A stretch of DNA of 52,441 nucleotides from an uncultured Elioraea sp. (GTDB lineage Bacteria > Pseudomonadota > Alphaproteobacteria > Acetobacterales > Acetobacteraceae), in assembly GCA_937928775.1 (NCBI GenBank), contig CALFVI010000053.1, positions 1 to 52,441 of the forward strand. Direction: 5' to 3'. The notes under the pieces are model-generated. The model saw only the letters and a list, made by a program, of their open reading frames with translations, was not told the origin of the DNA and did not search any database. Made by a program: the position numbers and the translations under genes. Each line of letters starts with the position of its first letter. Positions within the stretch are counted from its first letter, which is position 1. Shown in pieces: positions 1 through 9,980 of the stretch.

Positions 1-438
1 CGCACCGTTGACACAGCACAGTACCAGGCGCGTACCGACAATTTTGACTTCGATATGATAGTCGATGTCTTCCCGCAGTCGCTCTCGCCCGGCAACGAAC
101 AGCGCGACTTCTGGACCTGCGCCAAGGCGCGCGAGCCGGGAAGCCGCAACTCCATCGGCATCTGCGACCCCGTGATCGACGAGCTCGTCGAGCTTATCAT
201 TGCTGCGCCGGATCGCGAGTCGCTGATCCAGCGCACGCGCGCGCTCGATCGCGTGCTGCTGTGGAACCATTTCGTCGTGCCGCACTGGCACAGCCGCACC
301 TTCCGCGTCGCATACTGGGACAAATTCGTCCGTCCCGAGCGCACTCCGCGCTACGGCCTCGCCTTCGACACCTGGTGGATTGATGCCGACCGTGCCCAGC
401 GGCTGAATGAGGAAAGACGCCGCGCTAACCCGACCTGA
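1..438 (+). CDS. yejA: YejA-like periplasmic peptide-binding protein, C-terminal part
   Basis: This is the 3' end of an extracellular solute-binding protein of family 5, cut by the window edge. The frame is open from base 1, starting [18 protein letters not shown], so the internal ATG at 55 is not a start. The visible 145 residues match the C-terminal lobe of YejA-type binding proteins, with the typical NFDFDMIVD stretch and closing FDTWWID segment. The protein would capture peptides in the periplasm for the YejBEF membrane complex encoded immediately downstream (8-bp gap). The family assignment rests on this fragment plus its operon context. Confidence 0.85.
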   Translation, partial: RTVDTAQYQARTDNFDFDMIVDVFPQSLSPGNEQRDFWTCAKAREPGSRNSIGICDPVIDELVELIIAAPDRESLIQRTRALDRVLLWNHFVVPHWHSRTFRVAYWDKFVRPERTPRYGLAFDTWWIDADRAQRLNEERRRANPT

Positions 439-446
439 GTTGGGCA

Positions 447-1571
447 ATGACCGCCTACATCCTGCGCCGGCTTCTGCTGGTGGTCCCGACCCTGTTCGGG
501 ATCATGGTGATCAACTTCGTCGTCGTGCAGTTCGCCCCTGGCGGGCCGGTGGAGCAGATCCTTGCCGAACTGCGTGGCCAAGGCGGGCCCGGCGCGCCGC
601 TCGAGCGTATCACCGGAGGCGGCATGGAGACTGCCTCCCCATCTGGCACCGTCCGCACCTTCGATCAGGCGAGTGCCGGCGAAACCGCCTCGCGCTACCG
701 CGGCGCGCGCGGGCTTGATCCGGAGATCGTCGCCGAGATCGAGCGCATGTTCGGCTTCGACCGGCCAGCGCACGAACGCTTCGTTAAGATGATGGTATCG
801 TACCTCACCTTCGATTTCGGCCGCTCCTTCTTCCAGGACCGTTCCGTGGTCGAACTCCTGATCGACAAGATGCCTGTCTCGATCAGCCTCGGGCTTTGGA
901 CCACCCTGCTCGTCTACCTGATCTCCATTCCACTTGGCATCCGCAAGGCGGTCAGGGACGGCTCTCGCTTCGACGTCGCGACCTCCGCCATCGTCCTTGT
1001 TGGTTATGCGGTGCCAGGGTTCCTGTTCGCCATTCTGCTCGTCGTGCTGTTCGCGGGTGGCTCCTTCCTGCAGATCTTCCCGCTGCGCGGACTGACCAGC
1101 CCGAACTGGGCCGAGCTTTCGCTGATCGACAAGGTGCTCGACTATTTCTGGCACCTCTGCCTTCCCATCACCGCGATGGTGATCGGCGGCTTCGCCGGGC
1201 TCACCATGTTGACGAAGAACTCGTTCCTCGACGAGATCAACAAGCAGTATGTGATGACCGCGCGCGCCAAGGGCTGCTCCGAACGGCGCGTGCTCTATGG
1301 GCACGTCTTCCGCAACGCCATGCTTCTGATCATCGCCGGTTTTCCCTCCGCCTTCATCGGCATCCTGTTCACCGGCGCGCTTTTGGTCGAGATCATCTTC
1401 TCGCTCGATGGGCTTGGCCTCCTTGGCTTTGAGGCCGCCATCCGGCGCGATTATCCCGTCATGTTCGGCACGCTCTACCTCTTCACTCTGCTCGGCCTCG
1501 TCATGCAGATCATCGGTGACCTGATGTACACGGTGGTTGATCCGCGCATCGATTTCGAGGCACGACAGTGA
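447..1571 (+). CDS. yejB: YejB-like ABC peptide transporter permease
   Basis: Inner-membrane permease of a binding-protein-dependent importer (binding_protein_dependent_transport family, DppB/OppB type). The 374-residue protein begins with the characteristic first membrane segment [18 protein letters not shown] followed by [12 protein letters not shown] long periplasmic stretch (about residues 40-130) follows, typical of YejB. The EAA-like loop reads [20 protein letters not shown] near residue 270, where the permease contacts the ATPase. It sits 8 bp after yejA. In E. coli the YejABEF system takes up peptides, including microcin C; the substrate here is not shown by the sequence. Confidence 0.93.
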   Translation: MTAYILRRLLLVVPTLFGIMVINFVVVQFAPGGPVEQILAELRGQGGPGAPLERITGGGMETASPSGTVRTFDQASAGETASRYRGARGLDPEIVAEIERMFGFDRPAHERFVKMMVSYLTFDFGRSFFQDRSVVELLIDKMPVSISLGLWTTLLVYLISIPLGIRKAVRDGSRFDVATSAIVLVGYAVPGFLFAILLVVLFAGGSFLQIFPLRGLTSPNWAELSLIDKVLDYFWHLCLPITAMVIGGFAGLTMLTKNSFLDEINKQYVMTARAKGCSERRVLYGHVFRNAMLLIIAGFPSAFIGILFTGALLVEIIFSLDGLGLLGFEAAIRRDYPVMFGTLYLFTLLGLVMQIIGDLMYTVVDPRIDFEARQ

Positions 1572-1660
1572 TGCCTACACCCTTTCGTGCCGTTTCGTGA
1601 TGAGCATGGCCTCTCCAGCCGCGACGTGCGGTCGGTTTGGCTGATCCGTCTCTGTCTTCG

Positions 1661-2737
1661 ATGGCGCTCTCTCCCATCACCCGCCGCCGCTTCGCCAACT
1701 TCCGAGCCAACCGGCGCGGCTGGTGGTCGATGTGGATCTTCCTCGCTCTGTTTTCGGTCGCCCTGTTCGCCGAGTTCGTCGCCAACGACCGCCCCCTCGT
1801 CATCCGCTACGACGGGCAGTGGTTCTTCCCCGTTCTGTTCGACTACGCAGAGACGGATTTCGGCGGCGATTTCCCGACCGCGGCTGACTACCACGACCCT
1901 TTCCTGGCGGAGAAGATCTCCGCCCGCGGCTGGGCACTGTGGCCGCCCGTTCCCTATTCGTACCAGACGGTGGTACGCAATCTCCCGCAACCCGCGCCCT
2001 CGCCGCCGACGTGGCTTTTGCCGGCCGAGGCGATCGGGCCCGACACCGCGTTCAACCTGCTCGGCACCGACGACCAGGCGCGTGACGTGTTCGCCCGCGT
2101 CCTCTACGGTTTTCGCCTGGCGGTGCTGTTCGGCTTCACGCTCACCCTTGTCTCCTCCGTCATCGGCGTCGTCGCCGGCGCCGTGCAGGGCTACTACGGT
2201 GGCCTCGTCGATCTCCTCTTCCAGCGCTTCATCGAGATCTGGTCGGGCATGCCGCAGCTGTTTCTACTCATCATCCTCGCTTCCGTCATCGAGCCCAGCT
2301 TCTGGGTGCTACTCGTCTTTCTCCTCCTCTTCTCGTGGATGAGCCTTGTTGGCGTGGTGCGAGCGGAGTTCCTGCGCGGGCGAAACTTCGACTATGTGCG
2401 CGCTGCGAAGGCGCTCGGCGTATCGGATTCGGTGGTGATGTTCCGCCACATCCTGCCCAATGCGATGGTGGCGACCCTCACTTTCCTCCCCTTCATTCTC
2501 TCGGGCTCCGTCACTGTGCTTGCCTCGCTCGACTTTTTGGGCTTTGGCCTGCCCCCTGGTTCGCCCTCGCTCGGCGAACTCGTGCAGCAGGGCAAGAACA
2601 ACCTGCAGGCACCATGGCTCGGCATCACCGCCTTCGTTGTGCTTGCCACCCTTCTTACGTTGTTGACCTTTGTCGGCGAGGCGGTGCGCGACGCTTTCGA
2701 CCCGCGCAAGCTTCCGGGTGGGCCGGCTAGGCGATGA
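1661..2737 (+). CDS. yejE: YejE-like ABC peptide transporter permease
   Basis: Second permease of the Yej importer (DppC/OppC type), 358 residues from the ATG at 1661. A TTG eight codons upstream (1637) is a possible alternative start. The N-terminus ITRRRFANFRANRRGWWS precedes the first membrane helix. A long periplasmic insert with GQWFFPVLFDYAETDFGGDF and a GTDDQARDVFARVLYG motif is diagnostic of YejE. The coupling loop is DYVRAAKALGVSDSVVMFRH. Its stop overlaps the yejF start (ATGA), indicating translational coupling. Confidence 0.93.
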   Translation: MALSPITRRRFANFRANRRGWWSMWIFLALFSVALFAEFVANDRPLVIRYDGQWFFPVLFDYAETDFGGDFPTAADYHDPFLAEKISARGWALWPPVPYSYQTVVRNLPQPAPSPPTWLLPAEAIGPDTAFNLLGTDDQARDVFARVLYGFRLAVLFGFTLTLVSSVIGVVAGAVQGYYGGLVDLLFQRFIEIWSGMPQLFLLIILASVIEPSFWVLLVFLLLFSWMSLVGVVRAEFLRGRNFDYVRAAKALGVSDSVVMFRHILPNAMVATLTFLPFILSGSVTVLASLDFLGFGLPPGSPSLGELVQQGKNNLQAPWLGITAFVVLATLLTLLTFVGEAVRDAFDPRKLPGGPARR

Positions 2738-4362
2738 GTCTGCTCGAGGTGCGCGACCTCGGTGTGGTGTTCCGCTCCGGCACGAGGGAGGTGGTCGCCG
2801 TCGAAGGTGCAACGTTTTCGCTCGAAGCGGGCGAGACGCTCGCGCTCGTGGGGGAATCGGGCTCTGGCAAGTCCGTCACCGCCCTCTCCATTCTCCAGCT
2901 GCTTCCCTACCCGACGGCGAGCCACCCGGCGGGCAGCTCCATCCTGCTCGATGGAAGGCAGATGATCGGGGCGGATGCCGAGACCTTGCGCGAAGCCCGC
3001 GGCGGCGTGGCGGGCATGGTGTTCCAGGAGCCGATGACCAGCCTCAATCCTCTGCACACGATTGAGAAGCAGATCGTCGAGGCAGTGCTCCTGCATCAGC
3101 CCATCTCGCGCGAGGCAGCGCGGGCGCGCGCCATTGAGTGCCTGGCCATGGCCGGCTTTGCTGATGCCGCGCACCGTCTCAACGCCTATCCGCACCAGCT
3201 TTCGGGCGGGCAGCGCCAGCGCGTGATGATCGCGATGGCGCTCGCTAACCAGCCAAAGCTGCTGATTGCCGACGAACCCACCACGGCACTCGACGTCACC
3301 ATTCAGGCGCAGATCCTGACCCTGCTCGCCGACCTCAAAGCGCGTTTGCGCATGGGGCTTCTGCTGATCACCCACGATCTTGCCATCGTGCGCCGGTACG
3401 CAGATCGCGTGTGCGTGATGCACCGCGGGCGAATTGTCGAACAAGGGCCGGTGGCGGAAGTGTTCGCCGCGCCGCAGGCCGAGTACACTCGGATGCTGCT
3501 TGCCGCTGAACCGAAAGGAGCCCCGGCGCCGGTCGCTCCTAGGGCACCCGAGGTGATAGAGGCGCGCGAGGTCAAGGTGCACTTCCCCATCCGACGCGGC
3601 TTTCTCCGCCGCGTCGTGGGCCATGTGAAAGCGTGCGATGGTGTGAGTTTCGCGGTGCGCGAGGGCGAGACAGTGGGGCTGGTGGGCGAATCCGGTTCCG
3701 GCAAATCCACCATGGGGCTCGCACTCCTGCGTCTCGTTCCGGAAGCGGTCGGGATCGTGCGCTTCGAGGGGCGCGACATCTCGGGGCTCAATCGTCGCGC
3801 GCTGAGGCCGTTGCGGCGGCGGATGCAGATTGTCTTCCAGGACCCGTACGGCTCTCTCAGTCCGCGCATGAGCCTCGGAGAAATCGTCGGCGAAGGCCTC
3901 GCTGTGCACGAGCCTGGGCTTGCCAGGCGCGAACGCGACGCGATGGTTGCCCGCGCACTCGAGGAGGTCGGCCTCGACCCGGCCTGGATCGACCGCTACC
4001 CACACGAATTCTCAGGCGGGCAGCGCCAGCGCATCGCCATTGCCCGCGCTCTGGTGCTGAAGCCGCGCTTCCTCGTGCTCGATGAACCAACCTCCGCCCT
4101 TGATATGAGCGTGCAGGCGCAGATCGTTGAACTGTTGCGCGCCCTGCAGGCGAGGCATCGGCTGGCCTATCTCTTCATCAGCCATGACCTCAAGGTCGTG
4201 CGCGCGCTCGCCCACCAAATAGTGGTGCTGAAGGATGGCCGCGTGGTCGAGCAGGGGCCGGCACAAGAGGTGTTGGAGGCGCCGCGCGAGCCTTACACGC
4301 GGGCCCTGATGGCCGCGGCCTTCGACCTGAAGGCGGACGAGAGCGGGGGGGTGCGGCGATGA
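2734..4362 (+). CDS. yejF: YejF-like dual ABC ATPase
   Basis: Fused two-domain ATP-binding subunit that powers the YejBE importer, 542 residues. Each half carries a complete ABC cassette. Half one has Walker A GESGSGKS near residue 40, signature LSGGQRQR near 155 and Walker [13 protein letters not shown]. Half two has Walker [10 protein letters not shown] near 317, signature FSGGQRQR near 427 and Walker [13 protein letters not shown]. Both halves have the oligopeptide-transporter C-terminal extension (QAEYTRMLL and REPYTRALM). The ATG overlaps the yejE stop. No residue expected for catalysis is missing. Confidence 0.95.
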   Translation: MSLLEVRDLGVVFRSGTREVVAVEGATFSLEAGETLALVGESGSGKSVTALSILQLLPYPTASHPAGSSILLDGRQMIGADAETLREARGGVAGMVFQEPMTSLNPLHTIEKQIVEAVLLHQPISREAARARAIECLAMAGFADAAHRLNAYPHQLSGGQRQRVMIAMALANQPKLLIADEPTTALDVTIQAQILTLLADLKARLRMGLLLITHDLAIVRRYADRVCVMHRGRIVEQGPVAEVFAAPQAEYTRMLLAAEPKGAPAPVAPRAPEVIEAREVKVHFPIRRGFLRRVVGHVKACDGVSFAVREGETVGLVGESGSGKSTMGLALLRLVPEAVGIVRFEGRDISGLNRRALRPLRRRMQIVFQDPYGSLSPRMSLGEIVGEGLAVHEPGLARRERDAMVARALEEVGLDPAWIDRYPHEFSGGQRQRIAIARALVLKPRFLVLDEPTSALDMSVQAQIVELLRALQARHRLAYLFISHDLKVVRALAHQIVVLKDGRVVEQGPAQEVLEAPREPYTRALMAAAFDLKADESGGVRR

Positions 4363-4422
4363 CAGCGGTCAGGCTGAGAGGGCAGGTGGGGGCGGTGCAG
4401 GCGACGCGACGAGGTCGCGACC

Positions 4423-4869
4423 ATGAGTGACCCTCGAGATCTCGACCCGCATGGACGCTTGAAGCGGCTGATTGCGCAGAAGCGGCTCATCCTAGGCGTC
4501 AATATCGGCCTGATGTCGCGGCCCGGCTCGCCTGTGTTCCGCCGCATCGAGACGGCGCTGCCCTTGGGCCTCGGCATGTTCGGGGTGATCGCCGCCACCG
4601 TCTTCGGCGGCGTGTGGCTCGGCGTCTTCGCCCTTACCCTCGGCATTCTGGTCTGGTTCCTGTTTCTGCTGCCGCGCATCAAAGACCAGGTGTACGAGCG
4701 CACCCTCGCCTACGTCCTCTCCGCCCCGGAAGCCTTCGCGAAAGTCTGGCAGGCGGGGGCGATCACGCTGCGGGCCGGTGAGCGCGTCGCTCGCTCTCCC
4801 GATGACGACTGGCAGTCTTTTGTATACGAAACGAAAACGCGCGAGGAAGAGATGGAAACCCTGCAATGA
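4423..4869 (+). CDS. Small two-helix inner-membrane protein, function unknown
   Basis: A 148-residue protein I cannot assign to a named family. The N-terminal 48 residues are basic and soluble (HGRLKRLIAQKRLILGVN). Two adjacent hydrophobic segments follow at about residues 50-90, FGVIAATVFGGVW and LGVFALTLGILVWFLFLLP. The acidic, soluble C-terminus ends REEEMETLQ. The coding frame ends in an ATGA overlap with the downstream dehydrogenase, so the two are probably co-transcribed. The 60-bp gap to yejF suggests it may also belong to the Yej operon. Confidence 0.7.
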   Translation: MSDPRDLDPHGRLKRLIAQKRLILGVNIGLMSRPGSPVFRRIETALPLGLGMFGVIAATVFGGVWLGVFALTLGILVWFLFLLPRIKDQVYERTLAYVLSAPEAFAKVWQAGAITLRAGERVARSPDDDWQSFVYETKTREEEMETLQ

Positions 4870-5801
4870 ACGGTGCGCTTCTCCTTTCCTCGTCGCCGAA
4901 ATCGATGGAGGCGTGGCGGCGCGAACTCCTTGCCCTCGCGCCAGAGCTCGATCTCCGTCTTTATCCCGAAACGGGAGCGGCGGAGGACATCGTCGCTGCG
5001 CTCACCTGGAACCACCCGCCGGAGGATCTGTTCCGCTATCCGAACCTCAGGGTGGTGATCAGCATGGGGGCGGGGGTCGATCATGTGTTCCGGCCGCCGG
5101 GGCCGCCGCCAGGTGTTGCGGTCGTGCGTCTCGTTGATCGGCTGCTCACTTCGGCGATGAGCGAGTACGTGCTGCTTGCCGTGCTCCGCCACCATCGCCA
5201 GGCAGAAATCTACCGTGCGCAGCAGAGAACGCGGATCTGGCACGAACTGCCGCCGCCAGACACCGAACGCACGCGCGTTGGCATTTTGGGGCTTGGCGTG
5301 CTGGGAACCGATGCGGCGCGCAAACTCGCTGCCCTCGGGTTTCAGGTCGCGGGGTGGTCCCGTCGCCCGAAGCAAGTCGAGGGGGTTGAGAGCTTCGTCG
5401 GCTCCGAGGGGCTGGCGCCGTTCCTGGCTCGCACCGACATCCTGGTCTGCCTGCTGCCGCTCACGCCACAAACGCGCGGCATTCTTAACCGTGACACCTT
5501 CGCCCGGCTGCCAAAGGGCGCCTATGTGATCAACGTCGCGCGCGGCGGCCACCTAGTCGAGGAAGACCTGCTGCTCGCCCTCGACTCAGGCCATCTTTCG
5601 GGCGCAACCCTTGACGTGTTCGAAACCGAACCTTTGCCCGGCGAGCACCCGTTCTGGGGACATCCCAAGATCATTCTCACGCCGCACATCGCCTCCGCCA
5701 CCATACCGCGTTCGTGCGCCCCTCAGGTGGTGGAGAACCTGCGCCGCCTTGCCACGAGCCAGCCTTTGCTCAACCAGGTCGATCCGGTCGCGGGCTACTG
5801 A
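4866..5801 (+). CDS. ghrA: GhrA-like glyoxylate/hydroxypyruvate reductase (D-2-hydroxyacid dehydrogenase)
   Basis: NAD(P)-dependent D-isomer-specific 2-hydroxyacid dehydrogenase, 311 residues, predicted cytosolic. The Rossmann nucleotide-binding loop is GILGLGVLGTDAARKLA (about residue 140), followed by GWSRRPK, a basic motif compatible with NADPH preference. The catalytic region has VINVARGGHLVEEDLL (catalytic Arg) and TPHIASATIP (catalytic His). The short form and the N-terminus resemble GhrA rather than SerA. GhrA enzymes reduce glyoxylate and hydroxypyruvate; the substrate here is inferred from family. It is coupled to the preceding membrane protein by ATGA. Confidence 0.88.
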   Translation: MNGALLLSSSPKSMEAWRRELLALAPELDLRLYPETGAAEDIVAALTWNHPPEDLFRYPNLRVVISMGAGVDHVFRPPGPPPGVAVVRLVDRLLTSAMSEYVLLAVLRHHRQAEIYRAQQRTRIWHELPPPDTERTRVGILGLGVLGTDAARKLAALGFQVAGWSRRPKQVEGVESFVGSEGLAPFLARTDILVCLLPLTPQTRGILNRDTFARLPKGAYVINVARGGHLVEEDLLLALDSGHLSGATLDVFETEPLPGEHPFWGHPKIILTPHIASATIPRSCAPQVVENLRRLATSQPLLNQVDPVAGY

Positions 5802-5912
5802 GGGCGCGAGCTTCGGCAGCGGAAGGTGCAGCTTCCTTGCCGCACCCGTGAAGAACAGCTCGCTCTGTGCGCCCGGCTAAAGCGAGCAGTTCCCGTCGCG
5901 GCTCGCGAAGCG

Positions 5913-6305
5913 TCAGGCGCTGGCCGTGCGCCGCCCGCCCGATGAGGCCCTGACTTCCTTGCCAGAGCCCGCCTCGCCCATGATCTTGCGCAGCTCGCGC
6001 AAAAAGGCGGCCCCCTTCGTCGTCTGCTGCACGATCACGCTGCGCCGGTCCGAGGGATCGACTTTGCGGCGCGCGAGATCGAGCTCGCCGAGCCGATCGA
6101 GTGCCCTCGTGATGGCCGGCTTGGACACATTTAGTTCAGCGGCCAGACCGCGCACCGTGTGCGGGCCTTCGGTCAAATACACGGTAAGGAACACACCGAG
6201 CTGACGGGCGGAAAGGTCCGGCCCGTCGCGACGCACCAGCGCGACTATGGTGTCGCGCAGCACATTGAGCAGCTGTTCGGTCGCACTGCTTGCTGCCATA
6301 CCCAT
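5913..6305 (-). CDS. MarR-family transcriptional regulator
   Basis: A 130-residue winged-helix regulator. I chose the ATG at 6305 because AGGAAGG lies a few bases upstream; a second ATG two codons later is possible. The HTH reads VRGLAAELNVSKPAITRALDRL (about residues 53-74) and the wing KVDPSDRRSVIV carries the conserved D-R-R. The C-terminal tail is basic and low complexity. It lies convergent to ghrA, and the next minus-strand gene is an M17 aminopeptidase 127 bp away. The ligand and targets are not evident. Confidence 0.85.
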   Translation of the reverse strand: MGMAASSATEQLLNVLRDTIVALVRRDGPDLSARQLGVFLTVYLTEGPHTVRGLAAELNVSKPAITRALDRLGELDLARRKVDPSDRRSVIVQQTTKGAAFLRELRKIMGEAGSGKEVRASSGGRRTASA

Positions 6306-6432
6306 CACCTTCCTGCGCAACGGCCGACCCCGGCGACCGGCCGATCTGCGGCAGATGTAATGAAACGGCAGCGCAAAGCAAACCCCCAACCCCGAAATGG
6401 TTGCGGGCGGGCGATCATCTCGGCGTGACGGG

Positions 6433-7851
6433 TCAGGCAGGAACGCTGCGACTCGGCGGGGTTGAAGAACCACGCGCGTACCGCGAGAGGAGAGTGCGCC
6501 AGACCGCGCGCATCCCGGTCGCTTCGCCTCCTTCCGGGCGGCCAGGGCGGGCGGAGTCGTTCCACCCGTAGAGATCGAGATGAACCCAGTCGCGATCGGC
6601 GGAGACGAAACGATCAAGGAACGAGGCCGCCACGATCGCCCCTGCATGCGGTCGCGACGACACGTTGCCGAGATCGGCGACCTCCGAATCGAGCCAGGAC
6701 GCGTAGCCGGACCAGATCGGCAGCCGCCAGAGCGGATCCTCCGCCTCCGCTCCGACCCGCAGCAGGGCATCCGCGGTCGCGTCGCGCCGCGCGAACAGGG
6801 CGACGAGATCGGGCCCGAGCGCGACGCGTGCCGCACCCGTCAGGGTGGCAAAATCGATCAGCAAATCGGGCGAGGCGGCATCAGCCTCGGCCAGCAGGTC
6901 GGCGAGCACGAGCCGCCCTTCGGCATCGGTGTTGCCGACCTCGACCGTAAGCCCCTTGCGGGTGCGGATGACGTCGCGCGGGCGCATCGCCTGCGCGCCG
7001 ATTGCATTCTCCACCGCACCGATCAGCAGCAGAAGCCGCACCGGCAGACCCGCGCGCATGATGAGTTCGGCCACACCAAGCGCGACCGCGGCCCCCGCCA
7101 TGTCCTTCTTCATCTGCAGCATGGCCTGGGCGGGTTTGAGGTCGTAGCCGCCAGTATCGAACACCACGCCCTTGCCGCACAGCGCGATCAGCGGCGCTTC
7201 GGGCCCGGCGGGCCCGGTCCAGGCGAGGCGAACCACGCATGGCGGCCGGGCGCTTCCCCTGCCGACGGCGGCGACAGCAGGGTAGCCCTGCGCCAGCGCC
7301 TCGCCACGCACGACTTCTACGCTCGCCCCAAGCCTCCGCCCCAGGGCGACGGCCGCCTCGGCGAGCTCCTTGGGGCCGAGGTGGCTCGCCGGGTGGTTGA
7401 TGAGGTCGCGCACGCGCCAGGTCGCTTCAATCTCGGTCACGACCGGTTCGTCGGCCGCGTCGACGATCAGGCGCGCCGGCGCGCGGGCGGGAGCCTTGAA
7501 GCGGGCATACCGGTACGCGCCGAGCCCCCACCCCAGGACGGCCTTCCCGCGCAGGGAGGATGGATTTGCCAGGCCGTCCGGCGTCAGACGCCAGACCGTG
7601 TCGGGCGGCAGGGCGAAGGGCAATCCGCCGAAGCTCCATGGGCTCGCCGGTCCTTCGCCGAGCCCGACCAGAGCACCGCCAAGGCCGTTCTCGGACGGCA
7701 AGATGAGCGCCTCACCGGCTTTCGCGGCAAAGCCTGCCGCGGCGACGAAGGGTCCCAACGGATGGGCCGCGCGCCAGCCGGGAAGAGTCTCCGGCGTGAG
7801 CGGAACCAGGGGCAGGGCGGGGGTTTCGGTCGGGGCGAAGCAGGCGAGCAC
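6433..7851 (-). CDS. Leucyl aminopeptidase family protein (peptidase M17)
   Basis: Cytosolic metallo-aminopeptidase, 472 residues. The catalytic C-terminal domain contains the metal and active-site motifs CGKGVVFDTGGYDLKP (about residue 230) and EVGNTDAEGRLVLADLL (about residue 310), with M17 signature NTDAEGRL intact. The N-terminal third is poorly conserved, as usual for the family. In alphaproteobacteria this short form is commonly annotated PepA- or PepB-like and releases N-terminal amino acids from peptides. It diverges from the two DMT exporters at its 5' end. Confidence 0.92.
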   Translation of the reverse strand: MLACFAPTETPALPLVPLTPETLPGWRAAHPLGPFVAAAGFAAKAGEALILPSENGLGGALVGLGEGPASPWSFGGLPFALPPDTVWRLTPDGLANPSSLRGKAVLGWGLGAYRYARFKAPARAPARLIVDAADEPVVTEIEATWRVRDLINHPASHLGPKELAEAAVALGRRLGASVEVVRGEALAQGYPAVAAVGRGSARPPCVVRLAWTGPAGPEAPLIALCGKGVVFDTGGYDLKPAQAMLQMKKDMAGAAVALGVAELIMRAGLPVRLLLLIGAVENAIGAQAMRPRDVIRTRKGLTVEVGNTDAEGRLVLADLLAEADAASPDLLIDFATLTGAARVALGPDLVALFARRDATADALLRVGAEAEDPLWRLPIWSGYASWLDSEVADLGNVSSRPHAGAIVAASFLDRFVSADRDWVHLDLYGWNDSARPGRPEGGEATGMRAVWRTLLSRYARGSSTPPSRSVPA

Positions 7852-7918
7852 GGCGAGCCGGGGTGTGGGAGGTGGGCGAGGCGAGGATCGGGCCTGCAGG
7901 GCGCGCGGGCAAGGCGGC

Positions 7919-8938
7919 GTGGCGGGGCGGGCGCGCCCGGTCTATCGGAGGGCGGAAGGAGATGCACCGCTGCGCCCGCCATCGTCCGACCTGCCACGGG
8001 AGACTGGCCCGGAAGGGCTGCCAGACCGCTGGCCGCCGCCTCGGGCCAACGTCGCGGCAGCGCTTCTGCTTGCCCTCGCTGCCCTGTTCTGGTCGGGCAA
8101 CTTCGCGCTTGGGCGGGCGGTGCGCGGCGAGGTCCCGCCCGTCGCTCTCGCCCTGCTGCGGTGGCTCCTCGCCGCCCTCATCCTGGTGCCCGTGGTCTGG
8201 CGCGACGTGCTCTCCCGCGCGCGGCTGATCCGCCGCCACGCCGGAGTGCTGGCTGGACTTGGCCTTACCGGCATGGGCAGCTTCAACACCCTCTCCTACC
8301 TCGCGCTGACCGGGACCGAGGCGCTGAACGGGTCTTTGGTGGTCAGCCTCACGCCTCTGATGATCGTGTTCGCCGCCTTCCTCATCGACGGCGAGCGGCC
8401 CTCGCCGCGCGGGCTTGCCGGCGTTGCAGTCTCCTTCTCAGGCGTGGCGGTGATCGCGGCGCGGGGCGACCTGGGCGCCCTCTCCGCCCTGCGGCTCAAT
8501 CCCTGGGACGGGCTGATGCTCCTCGCCGTGTTCGGTTGGGGTGTGTACACTGTGCTGCTCAGACGCCTGCCGGCTGGCACGTTTCCGCCCCTCGTGCTGC
8601 TGGCCGTGACCACGCTGTTCGGGCTTGCGGTGCTGGTCCCCTGCTGGTTGGCCGAGGTGGCTCTCACCGGCACCCTGCCTCGGGCCGATGCGACCACAGC
8701 GGGCGCGGTTCTGTACACGGCCCTGTTCGCCTCGATTGGCGCCTATCTGTGCTGGAATCGCGGCGTGGCGCTGATCGGTCCGGCAGCGGCCGGGCCGTTT
8801 TTGCATCTGCAACCCGCCTTCGGCGTGGGGCTTGCCGTCCTTCTCCTCGGCGAGCGGCCCGAACCCTTCCACGCCGTGGGCTTCGGGCTCATCCTTGCCG
8901 GGCTTTGGCTCGGCGCCCGCGGTGGACGGCGGCGATGA
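7919..8938 (+). CDS. EamA/DMT-family transporter, first of a pair
   Basis: Ten-helix inner-membrane metabolite transporter with two EamA repeats. The membrane region starts VAAALLLALAALFWSGNFALG and ends VGFGLILAGLWLGA. The start is uncertain because there is no in-frame ATG after the divergent peptidase. I give GTG 7919; GTG 7865 and a CTG at 7970 behind a strong GGAAGGAG (7954-7961) are alternatives, and the CTG would give the most typical short N-terminus. The stop overlaps the next transporter gene (ATGA). The substrate cannot be read from sequence; related proteins export amino acids and other small metabolites. Confidence 0.82.
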   Translation: MAGRARPVYRRAEGDAPLRPPSSDLPRETGPEGLPDRWPPPRANVAAALLLALAALFWSGNFALGRAVRGEVPPVALALLRWLLAALILVPVVWRDVLSRARLIRRHAGVLAGLGLTGMGSFNTLSYLALTGTEALNGSLVVSLTPLMIVFAAFLIDGERPSPRGLAGVAVSFSGVAVIAARGDLGALSALRLNPWDGLMLLAVFGWGVYTVLLRRLPAGTFPPLVLLAVTTLFGLAVLVPCWLAEVALTGTLPRADATTAGAVLYTALFASIGAYLCWNRGVALIGPAAAGPFLHLQPAFGVGLAVLLLGERPEPFHAVGFGLILAGLWLGARGGRRR

Positions 8939-9834
8939 GGCGGGTTTCCGCGCCGGTGCAGGGCCTGGCGTTCATGCTGGCGGCGACCGCGCTGTTCGCA
9001 GGCATGGCGGCATGCAACAAGGTTTTGCTTGCCCGCGGCACGCCGCTGCCTCTGCTCAACCTCTCGCGCGCCGGCTTCACCATGCTCCTGCTCGCGCCTT
9101 GGCTCTTTGGCCCAAAGGCGCCCTCGCTCGCCACGCGCCGACTGAGGCTTCATCTTGGCCGCGGTGTCGCCGGGGTGGGGGCGATGGCCTTCTCCCTCTC
9201 TGCTCTCGCGCTCGTTCCGCTCGCCGAGGTGATTGCGCTCGGCCAGTCCCGCCCACTGTGGCTGCTTGTCATCGCGGTCGCCGTGCTGGGTGAGCGCGTG
9301 GGGTGGCGACGCCCGCTCGCTGCCGCGATCGGATTTCTCGGCGTGCTCGTGATCCTGTTCGGCGAGGGCGGCGCGGCGGGCAGCTTCGCCGTCAGCCCGG
9401 GTGCTGGGTTCGCGCTCGCGGCCGCGTTTTGCGGCGCCTGCGTGTCGGCTTTCATCCGCGTGATGGCGCGCGCCGGGGAGCCGCCCGTGCGCGTCGTCTT
9501 CTGGTATGGCATCGTCGGTTTCGTGGCTTGGCTGCCGCCGAGCCTTTGGTTCTGGCGCAGCCCTGACATGCTCGAGTGGGGCCTGATGCTGGGCGCGGCG
9601 GGTCTTGCCGTCTTGGGCGATCTGTGTGCGAGCCATGCCGCGCGGCGGGCGGAGGCCTCCTTGCTCGCTCCCGTCGAGTTCGCTCAGGTACCGATTGGCG
9701 CCCTGTTCGGTGCGCTCCTGTTTCATGAGAGGCCTGGCTGGCCGCTGGCGGCCGGGGTGGTGCTGATGGCGCTGTCCGTTGCCTACATCGCGCGTCGCGA
9801 GGCGGTGCTGAGGGCGCGGCAGGGCACGGCTTGA
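8935..9834 (+). CDS. EamA/DMT-family transporter, second of a pair
   Basis: A 299-residue ten-helix DMT transporter, coupled to the first by an ATGA overlap. The N-terminal repeat contains FMLAATALFAGMAACNKVLL and the conserved EVIALGQSRPLWLLVIAV segment. The C-terminal repeat ends PLAAGVVLMALSVAYIARRE. The EVIALGQSRPLWL motif resembles the RhaT/EamA subgroup related to riboflavin and S-adenosylmethionine transporters, but this is not enough to name a substrate. The two proteins are too divergent to be a recent duplication. Confidence 0.88.
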   Translation: MRRVSAPVQGLAFMLAATALFAGMAACNKVLLARGTPLPLLNLSRAGFTMLLLAPWLFGPKAPSLATRRLRLHLGRGVAGVGAMAFSLSALALVPLAEVIALGQSRPLWLLVIAVAVLGERVGWRRPLAAAIGFLGVLVILFGEGGAAGSFAVSPGAGFALAAAFCGACVSAFIRVMARAGEPPVRVVFWYGIVGFVAWLPPSLWFWRSPDMLEWGLMLGAAGLAVLGDLCASHAARRAEASLLAPVEFAQVPIGALFGALLFHERPGWPLAAGVVLMALSVAYIARREAVLRARQGTA

Positions 9835-9980
9835 CCGGGCTTGGCTTCTGGCCCAGAAAGTGGGTTTCCGGTACACCCGGGGGTTGACGCGCTCCTTCGT
9901 CGAAGGGGCGAAGCCGCTCCGCGAAGGCTCGCGCGGCGGCGGTTTTGGCTTTGCGCGATGGTCCGGGTTGGAGCGAGACC

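Noticed and set aside
6580-9834. A very long plus-strand frame running through the aminopeptidase and both DMT genes
   Set aside because: Only its last 299 codons (from 8935) are a real protein, the second DMT transporter. The rest is antisense or out of frame with conserved genes.
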